This document shows positions 1 through 7,462 of a DNA stretch of 34,771 bases, one piece after another. Position numbers and translations under genes: made by a program. Under the pieces are notes generated by a model. It ran no database searches and had not been told where the DNA came from. It saw only the letters and a list, made by a program, of their open reading frames with translations. Positions within the stretch are counted from its first letter, which is position 1, and each line of letters begins with the position of its first letter. Source of the stretch: Sulfurimonas sp. (lineage in GTDB: Bacteria; Campylobacterota; Campylobacteria; Campylobacterales; Sulfurimonadaceae); contig JALWLL010000103.1 of NCBI GenBank assembly GCA_026996295.1, forward strand, positions 1 through 34,771. The letters run 5' to 3'.

Positions 1-135
1 CAAACCATACTTCTCAAAAAACTTTAAAATCTTTAATCTTTTTTGTGCGGTATCTGTTTCCATACTCCAAAGATAGCATACTCTTTGGAAATTTTTAAAA
101 CCTTTTAGTCCATGGAACAGGTAATCTATCTGCAT
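1..135 (-). CDS. Transposase/integrase N-terminal fragment (runs off left edge)
   Basis: This is a partial leftward gene; only the first 45 codons are inside the window. The start at 135 is chosen because AAGGAG sits about 7 bases upstream on the minus strand. The visible protein begins MQIDYLFHGLKG and contains METDTAQKRLKILKFFEKYG. It resembles, from memory, the start of IS-encoded integrase-type transposases that are multi-copy in Sulfurimonas-like genomes, in which an HTH domain follows. The frame stays open to base 1. If correct, an insertion sequence borders the defence genes to the right. The family and the exact element end cannot be fixed from this piece. Confidence 0.6.
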   Translation of the reverse strand, partial: MQIDYLFHGLKGFKNFQRVCYLWSMETDTAQKRLKILKFFEKYGL

Positions 136-138
136 ATA

Positions 139-155
139 CACTCCTTATTGGAGTG
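139..155. repeat. Short perfect inverted repeat carrying ribosome-binding sites on both strands
   Basis: CACTCC, a 5-base spacer TTATT, then GGAGTG form a 6-bp perfect stem. On the minus strand the AAGGAG in this stem is the ribosome-binding site of the transposase. On the plus strand the GGAG lies before a 12-codon ATG frame (160-198) that overlaps the start of the next gene. The hairpin could damp translation of the transposase or be part of the element end. Its function is inferred only. Confidence 0.4.
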
Positions 156-179
156 CCATATGTTTCTGAACTTATGTAG

Positions 180-1349
180 ATGGCAACACAAGCATTGATT
201 ACACCTAGTGTGCTTGAATGGGCACGAATGCGCGCTGAAATAAGCCTGGATGTCTTGTCTCAAAAACTTTCTGTAAAAGATGAAAAGGTGCAAAAATGGG
301 TAGTAGGAGAGAGCAAACCAACATTTAAGCAGGCTCAAAAACTTGCTAAAGTATTACAGATTCCTTTTGGTTATCTGTTTTTACAAGAGCCTCCACAAGA
401 GAGCCTGCCTATTCCTGATTTAAGAACCCTTGATGATGCTGTCCCATCTCAAATAAGTGCAACATTTAGAGAATTATTGTATGAAGTAGATAGAAAACAA
501 CAGTGGTATAGAGAGTATGTTTTAGAGAGTGGAGAAGATGAGAAAAGTTTTGTAGGAAAATATAATTTTTCTGTTGATATTGATACATTAGTAAATGATA
601 TTCGTACGACTTTGCAATGGGATGTGAATTTAGCACTAAGCATTAAAAATAAAGATGATTTCATAAGTGTAGTTACTAAAAGGGCAGAGTCTAATGGGAT
701 TTTAGTTATGAGAAACAGTGTTTTAGCTAATAACACACATAAGCATCTGAATGTGTCTGAATTTAGAGGTTTTGTAATTAGTGATAAGTATGCACCGCTC
801 ATATTTATAAATACAGCAGATGCAAAAAGTGCTCAAGTTTTCACATTGGCACATGAACTTGCACATTTATGGGTTGGTGAGAGTGGAATCTCTAGTGTAG
901 AACTATATAAACCAGAAGAGAAAGAGATTGAAAAGTTCTGTAATAATGTAGCCGCTGAATTACTCTTACCAAAAGAAGCTTTTTGTAATGAATGGAAGCA
1001 AGAGTTCTCTGAAAAGAAAAATTGTGAAGTGATAGCTCAAAAATTTCATATAAGTATTTTTGTCGTTTTTAGGAGAGCATTAGATTTTGGTTTTATACCA
1101 CAAGAATTATTTAAGATTTTATTCAATGAAGCAAAAAAAAGTTTTGAAGAGTATGAAAAAAATATGAAACCATCTTCTGGTGGTGATTTTTTTCGTACAT
1201 TAAAAGTGAGAAACAGTGAAGTTTTTTCTCAAGCCGTTGTAAGTTCTGCACTTGAAGGTAAACTACTTTATAAGGATGCTGCATCTTTATTGGGTGTTAA
1301 AAAAGCTTCTGTTGTAAATGAATATGCACACAAGTTAGGAATAAAGTAA
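180..1349 (+). CDS. XRE-family HTH / ImmA-IrrE metallopeptidase domain protein, probable antitoxin
   Basis: This 389-residue protein has an N-terminal helix-turn-helix of the Cro/CI type (about residues 8-62, ending in the GESKPTFKQAQKLAKVL stretch). A central ImmA/IrrE-like zinc peptidase domain carries LAHELAHLW (His225, Glu226, His229), and a C-terminal region of about 120 residues follows. In-frame TAG at 177-179 fixes 180 as the first possible ATG. The ribosome-binding site for this start is weak. The stop overlaps the next start by one base (TAATG), so the two genes are translationally coupled. COG2856-type proteins next to DUF4411 PIN-like proteins are treated as toxin-antitoxin pairs, this one being the DNA-binding antitoxin. 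Whether the peptidase is active is unknown. The gene looks more AT-rich than the genes further right. Confidence 0.85.
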   Translation: MATQALITPSVLEWARMRAEISLDVLSQKLSVKDEKVQKWVVGESKPTFKQAQKLAKVLQIPFGYLFLQEPPQESLPIPDLRTLDDAVPSQISATFRELLYEVDRKQQWYREYVLESGEDEKSFVGKYNFSVDIDTLVNDIRTTLQWDVNLALSIKNKDDFISVVTKRAESNGILVMRNSVLANNTHKHLNVSEFRGFVISDKYAPLIFINTADAKSAQVFTLAHELAHLWVGESGISSVELYKPEEKEIEKFCNNVAAELLLPKEAFCNEWKQEFSEKKNCEVIAQKFHISIFVVFRRALDFGFIPQELFKILFNEAKKSFEEYEKNMKPSSGGDFFRTLKVRNSEVFSQAVVSSALEGKLLYKDAASLLGVKKASVVNEYAHKLGIK

Positions 1350-1846
1350 TGATATACCTTCTAGATGCAAATGTTTTTATTCAAGCAAAAAATCTTCATT
1401 ATGGTATGGATTTTTGTCCGGCATTTTGGGAACTTATAGATCAAGAAACTTCCAAAACAACTGCTGGAAGCATATCGTTTGTATATGATGAGTTAGTACA
1501 TGGAGATGATACGTTAGCTGTTTGGATTCAAGAAAAAAAAGATACTGCAAATTTTCTATCTTGTGATGATGAAGAAACCCAATTAAAGTATATAGAAATA
1601 GTTAACTATGTAAATAGTAACGGATTTGGACAAGCTCATATAGAGAGATTTTTAGCAGGGGCTGACCCTTGGCTCATAGCAAAAGCAAGTGTCATGGGAG
1701 CTACACTTGTAACACATGAGGTTAAGGCAGTAGGAAGTAATATTAGAAAAGTTAAAATTCCAAATATATGTGAAGCTTTTGGTGTAGCATATATAAATCC
1801 ATTTGACATGATAAGAAACCTTAACGGGGAGTTTCAACTAAAATAG
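1349..1846 (+). CDS. DUF4411 family PIN-like protein, probable toxin
   Basis: This 165-residue protein starts MIYLLDANVFIQAKN. Asp6 in the LLDANVF motif is the first acidic residue expected in a PIN ribonuclease fold. A later acidic position lies in AGADPWLIAKA (about residues 104-114), typical of PIN/DUF4411 proteins. The start overlaps the stop of the HTH-ImmA gene by one base, so the pair is likely co-translated with antitoxin first. By family analogy it would be an RNase toxin held in check by its partner. No RNA target can be read from the sequence. It lies in the defence cluster just upstream of the Fic gene and its operator-like repeat. Confidence 0.8.
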   Translation: MIYLLDANVFIQAKNLHYGMDFCPAFWELIDQETSKTTAGSISFVYDELVHGDDTLAVWIQEKKDTANFLSCDDEETQLKYIEIVNYVNSNGFGQAHIERFLAGADPWLIAKASVMGATLVTHEVKAVGSNIRKVKIPNICEAFGVAYINPFDMIRNLNGEFQLK

Positions 1847-1867
1847 TTATAGTAGTAAAAAATCAAA

Positions 1868-1913
1868 AAAATTACCACTATTTTAATTGTTGTGGTAGAA
1901 TAGTGGTAATTTT
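1868..1913. promoter_or_regulatory. 15-bp perfect inverted repeat upstream of fic, candidate autoregulatory operator
   Basis: AAAATTACCACTATT (1868-1882) and its exact reverse complement (1899-1913) flank a 16-base centre. The centre itself carries a degenerate half site, GTGGTAG. A further copy of AATTACCACTA lies at 1961-1971, inside the first codons of the Fic gene. Such repeated half-sites just before a gene whose product ends in a winged HTH suggest an operator. The repeat is not followed by a T-run, so a terminator for the DUF4411 gene is less likely. That Fic is the binding protein is inference. Confidence 0.55.
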
Positions 1914-1935
1914 ACACCTATAAGGCATACATACT

Positions 1936-3012
1936 ATGGAAGTTGGTACTATTCCCCCTAAATTACCACTAAAGAAAGATATAGAATCAAAAGCAGTTCT
2001 CAAACAAATCATCAAAGCCAATCGTGCTTTGGCGGAGTTAAAAGGGGCTGCTCGTTCCATCCCAAACCAAAGCATACTTATCAATGCCCTTTCATTACAA
2101 GAAGCAAAAGACTCTTCCGAGATAGAAAATGTCGTCACTACTCATGATGAACTTTATCGTGCAGGTGTGAGTTCTCAAAACATTACGCAAGAGGCTAAAG
2201 AGGTGCAGCGTTATCGTGAAGCGCTCTATCTTGGTTTCGAACTTGTACAGGAGAAAAAACTCCTCCTAAAACGCCATATTGTAGCTATTCAGCAAAAGCT
2301 TGAAGATAATGATGCAGGGATACGCTCACAAAGTGGTACAGTCCTTAAAGACAGCCATGGCAATGTAGTCTATATGCCACCTCAAAACTATCAGGATATT
2401 CAAGAGTTGATGGATAATTTGGAGGAGTATATTAACAACAGTGAGCTTGATGATTTTGATATTTTGACCAAGATGGCAATCATACATTACCAATTTGAGT
2501 CAATTCACCCGTTTTATGACGGAAATGGGCGTACAGGCAGAATCATAAACATACTCTATTTGATTCTTAACAACCTTTTAGATGTGCCTGTTTTATACCT
2601 AAGCTCTTACATCATAGAACATAAAAGTGAGTATTATGAACTATTAAACAAAGTACGAAAAGAGGACGCATGGGAGGAGTGGGTGCTTTATATGCTTAGA
2701 GGAGTTGAGATAACATCACTTCAAAGTGTTATACTCATAGAGAAAATAGTAAGTTTGATGCATGAAACAAAAGAGGTTTTAAAAGCAAATTTTTCCAAAT
2801 TTTACTCAAAAGATCTGCTAGAGATACTTTTTAAGCATCCATATACAAAGATAACATTTCTTATAGATGAGCTGGGGGTAACTCGTAAAACTGCTACTTC
2901 ATACCTCAAAGAGTTAGAATCTTACGGCATACTCAGAAGTGTTAAAGTTGGGCGTGAGATATATTTTGTCAATGTCAAACTTTTTGAGCTTTTACAGGTG
3001 AGGGGGAAGTGA
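1936..3012 (+). CDS. Fic family AMP-transferase with N-terminal inhibitory motif and C-terminal HTH
   Basis: This 358-residue protein has the canonical Fic catalytic loop HPFYDGNGRTGR (His191 catalytic). That predicts transfer of AMP, or another nucleotide-derived group, to hydroxyl side chains of target proteins. The N-terminal Fic_N domain holds SSEIEN (Ser60 to Asn65), which fits the class II autoinhibitory motif (S/T)xxxE(G/N). The enzyme is therefore probably self-inhibited. The C-terminal 70 residues (VTRKTATSYLKELESYGIL) look like a winged HTH, consistent with DNA binding and autoregulation through the inverted repeat just upstream. The stop overlaps the hsdR start (TGATG), so it is co-expressed with the restriction subunit. 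Fic genes are often found inside type I restriction loci; the role there is not settled. Confidence 0.92.
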   Translation: MEVGTIPPKLPLKKDIESKAVLKQIIKANRALAELKGAARSIPNQSILINALSLQEAKDSSEIENVVTTHDELYRAGVSSQNITQEAKEVQRYREALYLGFELVQEKKLLLKRHIVAIQQKLEDNDAGIRSQSGTVLKDSHGNVVYMPPQNYQDIQELMDNLEEYINNSELDDFDILTKMAIIHYQFESIHPFYDGNGRTGRIINILYLILNNLLDVPVLYLSSYIIEHKSEYYELLNKVRKEDAWEEWVLYMLRGVEITSLQSVILIEKIVSLMHETKEVLKANFSKFYSKDLLEILFKHPYTKITFLIDELGVTRKTATSYLKELESYGILRSVKVGREIYFVNVKLFELLQVRGK

Positions 3013-6000
3013 TGAGTAGTGGCTGGATACGAGAAGCCAATTATGTAGAGAAGAAGTTTTTAGAACAGCTTGAGGCTCAAGGGTGGAAAACTCTAGTCAT
3101 TGCCGATAAAGAGAACAAACTTAGAACACAAAACGCACTGCTTGGTCGAAGTAGTTTTAAAGAGGTGCTTTTAAAAGAGAGACTCTTTAGTGCTATCAAA
3201 AAGATAAATGGTTCATGGCTTAGAGATGAGCAGATAGATGAAGTTATAGCTACACTTGCAAATGTAAATGAAGCCTCTCTTTTTGAAAACAACCTTGCAT
3301 CTACTGCACTTTTAGTTGAAAACACATCGGTAGATATAAACTACGAGACAGAGGCAAAATCCCCAACCGTAAAATATATAGATTTTGAAAATATAGAAAA
3401 TAATGATTTTTTGGCAGTCTCACAGTTTATGGTGGATGGTGCTGAGACTATCATACCTGATATCACTCTGTTTGTAAACGGCATCCCCTTGGTTGTAGTG
3501 GAGTGCAAAGCTCCAGACATTACAGACCCAACTGCAGAAGCTGTCAATCAGCTCAAGCGTTATATGAATGCAAGAGGAACCCAGCAGAGTGAAGGTGCAT
3601 CAAAGCTTTTTCATACCAATGCTTTTGTGGTAACTAGCTCACGAACAGAGGCAAAATCTGGAACTATCAGCTCAAACTTGGAGCATTTTTTGAGTTGGAG
3701 AGATCCCTATCCTGAGAATTTGAGTGAGTTTGGTGATGATGAGCAAGATATTTTAATAGCGGGTATGCTTGCACAACAAAACCTTTTAGAGATACTTAGA
3801 GATTTTACTATTGTGATGGGAAGTGGTCGAAAACGCATAAAAGTAGTATGTCGTTATCAACAATATCGTGCTGTTAAAAAGAGTATAAAACGAATCCTTG
3901 AAGCAAAAAATGCCAAAGAGAGAAGTGGGGTTGTTTGGCATACTCAAGGAAGTGGTAAATCACTCACTATGGTCTTTCTTATTAAGCATTCAAGAATGCT
4001 TGAATCGATGCAAAACTATAAAATTGTTTTGATTGTAGATAGAAGTGATCTTGAAGAGCAGTTAGAAGAGACAGCAGCACTTACCGGAGAGAAAATTTTG
4101 GTAGCATCAAGTGCGAATGATTTGAAGAAAAAACTCTCCAATGATGTAAGTGATATCACTATGACTATGATGCAAAAGTTTAGCGATGATATTGAGAGTG
4201 CACTGAGTGACAAAGAGGAGATACTTGTTCTTATTGATGAAGCACATCGTACACAGTACTCAAAACTTGGAGCATCACTCAGACGTGCATTACCAAATGC
4301 TGTTAAACTTGCTTTTACAGGAACACCGGTTGGAAAAACGGTTGATTCTTTTGGCTCTTACATAGATACTTATAAAATAAAAGAGGCTGTAGCTGATGGT
4401 GCGACAGTACCCATAATCTATGAGGGGATGACTTCAAAAGATGCGATTGAAAACAGAGGAGAGTTTGACTCTAAATTTGAAGATCTTTTCGGGGAGCTTA
4501 CAAAGGAGCAGATAGAGGAGATAAAGAAAAAGTATGGAACAAAAGGAGATATCCTCGAAGCTCCTAAACGCATAGAGGTGATAGCTAAAGATATGGTGAG
4601 GCACTACATAAAAAATATCTTGCCAAATGGCTATAAATCTCAAGTTGTAAGCTCTTCACGAAAGGCTGCGCTTCGTTATAATGAAGCACTGAGTAAAGCT
4701 CTAAAAGAGTACTGTGAAAATATGGCAGATGATGAGCCTTATAGAGAGTTGGTTGGCAGATTGACTTCAACTGTTGTTATATCGCATCAACACAATGACA
4801 ATCCAGATGAATTTCCAAAAGAGTTTAGCTCAAAAACACATAAAGAGAAGAGCGTGGCAGAGTTTAAACAAACTCTTGAGGTTTCGCCTCTTGCTTTTTT
4901 GGTAGTGAGTGATATGCTTTTAACCGGTTTTGATGCACCAATAGAGCAGGTGATGTATCTTGATAAAAAGCTAACAGCCCACAACCTTCTTCAAGCCATA
5001 GCACGGGTAAATAGAACTTATGAGGGGAAATCCCAAGGACTTATAGTAGATTATTATGGTGTGGGGGTACATCTTAAAGAGGCTTTGAGTAATTATGAAA
5101 ACGATGAGATAGAAGATGTAATGAGTGATAAGAGTGAACTTTATAATCAACTCGAACTATCCCATAGGAAAGTGATGCAGTTCTTTGATGCACATGGCAT
5201 AGAAGAGATAAGTGAAGCAACATTTGAGGATGCTATTATTCTTTTAGCGGATGAGAAGCTGCGTCAAGAGTTTAAAGTGCTTTTTAAAGAGTTTGCAAAA
5301 GTTATAGACGCTATTTTACCAGATCCTATCAAACGATTTTATCTTGATGACGCCAAAATTTTAGCAGCCATCAAAAATGAAGCTGCACGAAGATATAGAG
5401 ATGTTGCACTCAACATTGAAGGTATTGGTGCTAAAGTAAAAGCTTTGATAGATGAGCATCTTGTAAGTCAAGGGATAGAGACAAAAGTGCGAGCTATCTC
5501 TATACTTGATGATGAGTTTGAACAGGCACTTAAAGGTAGAAGTGATAAAGCAGTTGCTTCTGAGATGGAACACGCTCTGCGTTATACTATCCGTATCAAC
5601 CTAGATAAAGACCCGATCTATTATAAATCTTTAGCCGAAAAGTTGGAAAAAATTATTGCAGAGCATAAAGGGGAGTGGGAAAAACTTGTAGAGAAACTTT
5701 CAAAATTTAAAGAAGATATGCAAGATGGTCGTGAACTTCTAGAGGTGTTTGAAAAGATTGGCTGTGAGGTGTGTATGCCTTACTATGATCTCTTTGTCAG
5801 TTATTTTAGTGAGGATGAGTGTACAGAGGAACTGTGCGATATCATAGTGGAATTGGTCATTAACAGTGTTGAGATGGCATCACGGGAGATACAAAGGGTT
5901 GATTTTTGGGGTGCAACAGGTCAGAGTGCAAGACATAATTTAGAGAACTATCTTGTTGGGCTCATTGCCAACACCAAACAAAAGAGTCTGATTACAAAAA

Positions 6001-6080
6001 TTGCTGAGATAAAAGAGCAGTTTATGAGTATCACTAAAGAGAATCATAAAAACCTGGAGGGCTTAGAGCTTGCTAATTGA
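3012..6080 (+). CDS. hsdR: Type I restriction enzyme R subunit (ATP-dependent translocase and nuclease)
   Basis: This protein of about 1022 residues has the usual HsdR layout. An N-terminal PD-(D/E)xK nuclease carries Asp150 and VVECKAP (Glu164, Lys166). A superfamily 2 helicase motor follows with QGSGKS (Walker A, 313-317), VLIDEAHRTQ (DEAH, 409-412), LAFTGTPVG, and QAIARVNRTY (motif VI, 661-670). The C-terminal helical region should contact the methylase. HsdR cuts unmodified DNA far from the target after translocation, and only in complex with HsdM and HsdS. ATG 3012 is preferred over GTG 3009 because AGGGGG lies 5 bases before it and it overlaps the fic stop. No hsdM or hsdS is visible in the window, so either they lie left of base 1 or this is an orphan. 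No frameshift or missing motif is seen. Confidence 0.95.
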   Translation: MSSGWIREANYVEKKFLEQLEAQGWKTLVIADKENKLRTQNALLGRSSFKEVLLKERLFSAIKKINGSWLRDEQIDEVIATLANVNEASLFENNLASTALLVENTSVDINYETEAKSPTVKYIDFENIENNDFLAVSQFMVDGAETIIPDITLFVNGIPLVVVECKAPDITDPTAEAVNQLKRYMNARGTQQSEGASKLFHTNAFVVTSSRTEAKSGTISSNLEHFLSWRDPYPENLSEFGDDEQDILIAGMLAQQNLLEILRDFTIVMGSGRKRIKVVCRYQQYRAVKKSIKRILEAKNAKERSGVVWHTQGSGKSLTMVFLIKHSRMLESMQNYKIVLIVDRSDLEEQLEETAALTGEKILVASSANDLKKKLSNDVSDITMTMMQKFSDDIESALSDKEEILVLIDEAHRTQYSKLGASLRRALPNAVKLAFTGTPVGKTVDSFGSYIDTYKIKEAVADGATVPIIYEGMTSKDAIENRGEFDSKFEDLFGELTKEQIEEIKKKYGTKGDILEAPKRIEVIAKDMVRHYIKNILPNGYKSQVVSSSRKAALRYNEALSKALKEYCENMADDEPYRELVGRLTSTVVISHQHNDNPDEFPKEFSSKTHKEKSVAEFKQTLEVSPLAFLVVSDMLLTGFDAPIEQVMYLDKKLTAHNLLQAIARVNRTYEGKSQGLIVDYYGVGVHLKEALSNYENDEIEDVMSDKSELYNQLELSHRKVMQFFDAHGIEEISEATFEDAIILLADEKLRQEFKVLFKEFAKVIDAILPDPIKRFYLDDAKILAAIKNEAARRYRDVALNIEGIGAKVKALIDEHLVSQGIETKVRAISILDDEFEQALKGRSDKAVASEMEHALRYTIRINLDKDPIYYKSLAEKLEKIIAEHKGEWEKLVEKLSKFKEDMQDGRELLEVFEKIGCEVCMPYYDLFVSYFSEDECTEELCDIIVELVINSVEMASREIQRVDFWGATGQSARHNLENYLVGLIANTKQKSLITKIAEIKEQFMSITKENHKNLEGLELAN

Positions 6081-6738
6081 TTATGATGTAGTTCGCTCAA
6101 ATCGTAAAACTATAGAAATTTCAGTAGAGCGAGATGCTAATATTTTGGTTAAAGTGCCTTATGAATTAGCTGATGAAGCCATAGAAAAACAGGTGCATAA
6201 AAAAAGACTTTGGATCTGGGAGAAACTGGCAATAAAGAAATCGTATCAGAGTGATATAGAGCATAAAAAATTTGTCTCCGGAGAGAGCTTTTTGTATCTT
6301 GGAAGAAACTATCGCTTGGAATTGTGTGAGGAAGCAGAAGGTTTGAAACTCAAAAATGGATGGTTTGTTCTTGGTAAAAAACAGCACTCTAATGCAAAAG
6401 AGATTTTTAAAGCTTGGTACAGTGAACATTTGAGAAAAAAATTACAACAACGACTTAAAATATTTGAAAAAAACTATGGTCTTGGTGTGTTAAATTTTCG
6501 TGTTTTAGAGTTAGGCTACCGTTGGGGTTCCTGTTCTAAAGATGGTACACTTAACTTTAACTGGAAGATAGCAATGGCACCTTTGGGAGTTGTTGATTAT
6601 ATCATTGCTCATGAAATTGCACATCTTAAAGAATCAGCACACAGTGAGAAATTTTGGAAAGAGGTTCAAAGACTTATGCCGAATTATCTGGAGAAAAAAG
6701 AGTGGTTAAAAAACAATGGAGGAGAGCTTTTTATTTAA
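6070..6738 (+). CDS. YgjP-like metal-dependent hydrolase (M48-like, DUF45)
   Basis: This 222-residue protein contains IIAHEIAHLKESAHSEKFW: the zinc motif is His181, Glu182, His185 with a likely third ligand His191, as in YgjP/DUF45 proteins. The RWGSCSKDGTLNFNW stretch upstream is also typical. The start is TTG at 6070, supported by TGGAGGG eight bases upstream and by the lack of an in-frame ATG nearby. It overlaps the end of hsdR by 11 bases, so translation is coupled. Proteins of this family recur at the end of type I restriction operons. The substrate is unknown; a protease role in turnover of the restriction enzyme is only a guess. Confidence 0.88.
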   Translation: MLIDYDVVRSNRKTIEISVERDANILVKVPYELADEAIEKQVHKKRLWIWEKLAIKKSYQSDIEHKKFVSGESFLYLGRNYRLELCEEAEGLKLKNGWFVLGKKQHSNAKEIFKAWYSEHLRKKLQQRLKIFEKNYGLGVLNFRVLELGYRWGSCSKDGTLNFNWKIAMAPLGVVDYIIAHEIAHLKESAHSEKFWKEVQRLMPNYLEKKEWLKNNGGELFI

Positions 6739-6803
6739 AAGTGTAACTTGTTGCATAAACTCAAACATCTGCAAAGTTCTACTGCTTAGTTTATATTATT
6801 GGG

Positions 6804-6828
6804 TATAATTTCAAAAAACTTATAAGGA
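6804..6828 (+). promoter_or_regulatory. Candidate promoter (-10) and ribosome-binding site before the 52-residue Cys protein
   Basis: TATAAT at 6804-6809, preceded by GGG, is a good -10 element. AAGGA at 6824-6828 is 7 bases before the ATG at 6836. No clear -35 was seen, which is usual for Campylobacterota. It would drive the small Cys protein, the lipoprotein and nfo. The start of the transcript has not been shown. Confidence 0.5.
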
Positions 6829-6835
6829 TTATAAT

Positions 6836-6994
6836 ATGGCACAAGTTCCGGCAGATATCGGATGTTTAAATGAGAGATGTATAGCAAAAGATGAGTGTAA
6901 ACGTCAGGTTATCGCAAAAGATGGTTCGGCTCGCGAGATTCAGGAGTTTGGTGGTACAGAAGTCAAAAAGTGTGGAAAGTTTTTACAGAAGTAG
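6836..6994 (+). CDS. Small cysteine-rich conserved-type protein, 52 residues
   Basis: The gene begins MAQVPADIGCLNERC and ends KKCGKFLQK. It has four cysteines at 10, 15, 21 and 46 (pattern C-x4-C-x5-C-x24-C), which suggests metal or Fe-S binding or a redox role. AAGGA lies 7 bases before the ATG, with a TATAAT box further up. Its TAG is followed immediately by the ATG of the lipoprotein gene, so the three genes to nfo probably form one unit. I recall similar short Cys proteins in Sulfurimonas and Campylobacter but know no function. Confidence 0.75.
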   Translation: MAQVPADIGCLNERCIAKDECKRQVIAKDGSAREIQEFGGTEVKKCGKFLQK

Positions 6995-7462
6995 ATGAGG
7001 TACATACTCTTTGTTTTTCTTTTTTTGTTTGCCGGTTGCAGTACTAAAAACTATGAGCACACCCAAACAAAGATCATCATCATCAAATCACCCAAACTAA
7101 AATTCGCAGATGTGGGCTACATACGCAACACTGGAACAAGCGTGCAGATGGAGCTGTTTGTAGCTGGACAGGCTATAGAAAAGTTCACCATTAACCATCT
7201 TGTATGCACAAGTGAGGGATGTATGAGCAAAGAGGGGTTTAACAAAGAGTATCTGAGTGCTTATTACCCCGATGATATACTCCAGCATATCGTTCTTGCC
7301 CAGGAGATCTATGAGGGAAAAAACAAGCAAAAGACACCAAGCGGTTTTACGCAAAAGATCAAAGATGATCATGTCGATATAGAGTATAAAGTACAAACAA
7401 AAAGCATATACTTTAAAGACAAAAAAAACAACATACTGTTAAAAATCAAGGATACCCAATGA
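6995..7462 (+). CDS. Putative lipoprotein of unknown function
   Basis: This 155-residue protein has a short basic start, a hydrophobic run and the lipobox LFAGC (Cys15), so it should be exported and lipidated. The mature part contains two further cysteines in [14 protein letters not shown], possibly a disulfide. It ends in a beta-like segment. No catalytic motif was recognised. The start codon directly follows the TAG of the 52-residue protein, and its TGA overlaps the nfo start (ATGA), so it is translationally coupled to a DNA repair gene. Similar small lipoproteins beside nfo occur, as far as I recall, in related genomes. A functional link is not evident. Confidence 0.75.
   Translation: MRYILFVFLFLFAGCSTKNYEHTQTKIIIIKSPKLKFADVGYIRNTGTSVQMELFVAGQAIEKFTINHLVCTSEGCMSKEGFNKEYLSAYYPDDILQHIVLAQEIYEGKNKQKTPSGFTQKIKDDHVDIEYKVQTKSIYFKDKKNNILLKIKDTQ

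Noticed and set aside
1868..1913. The inverted repeat as a terminator of the DUF4411 gene
   Set aside because: The stem is AT-rich with a 16-base loop and no following T-run of useful length, and a related half-site recurs inside fic, which fits an operator better.
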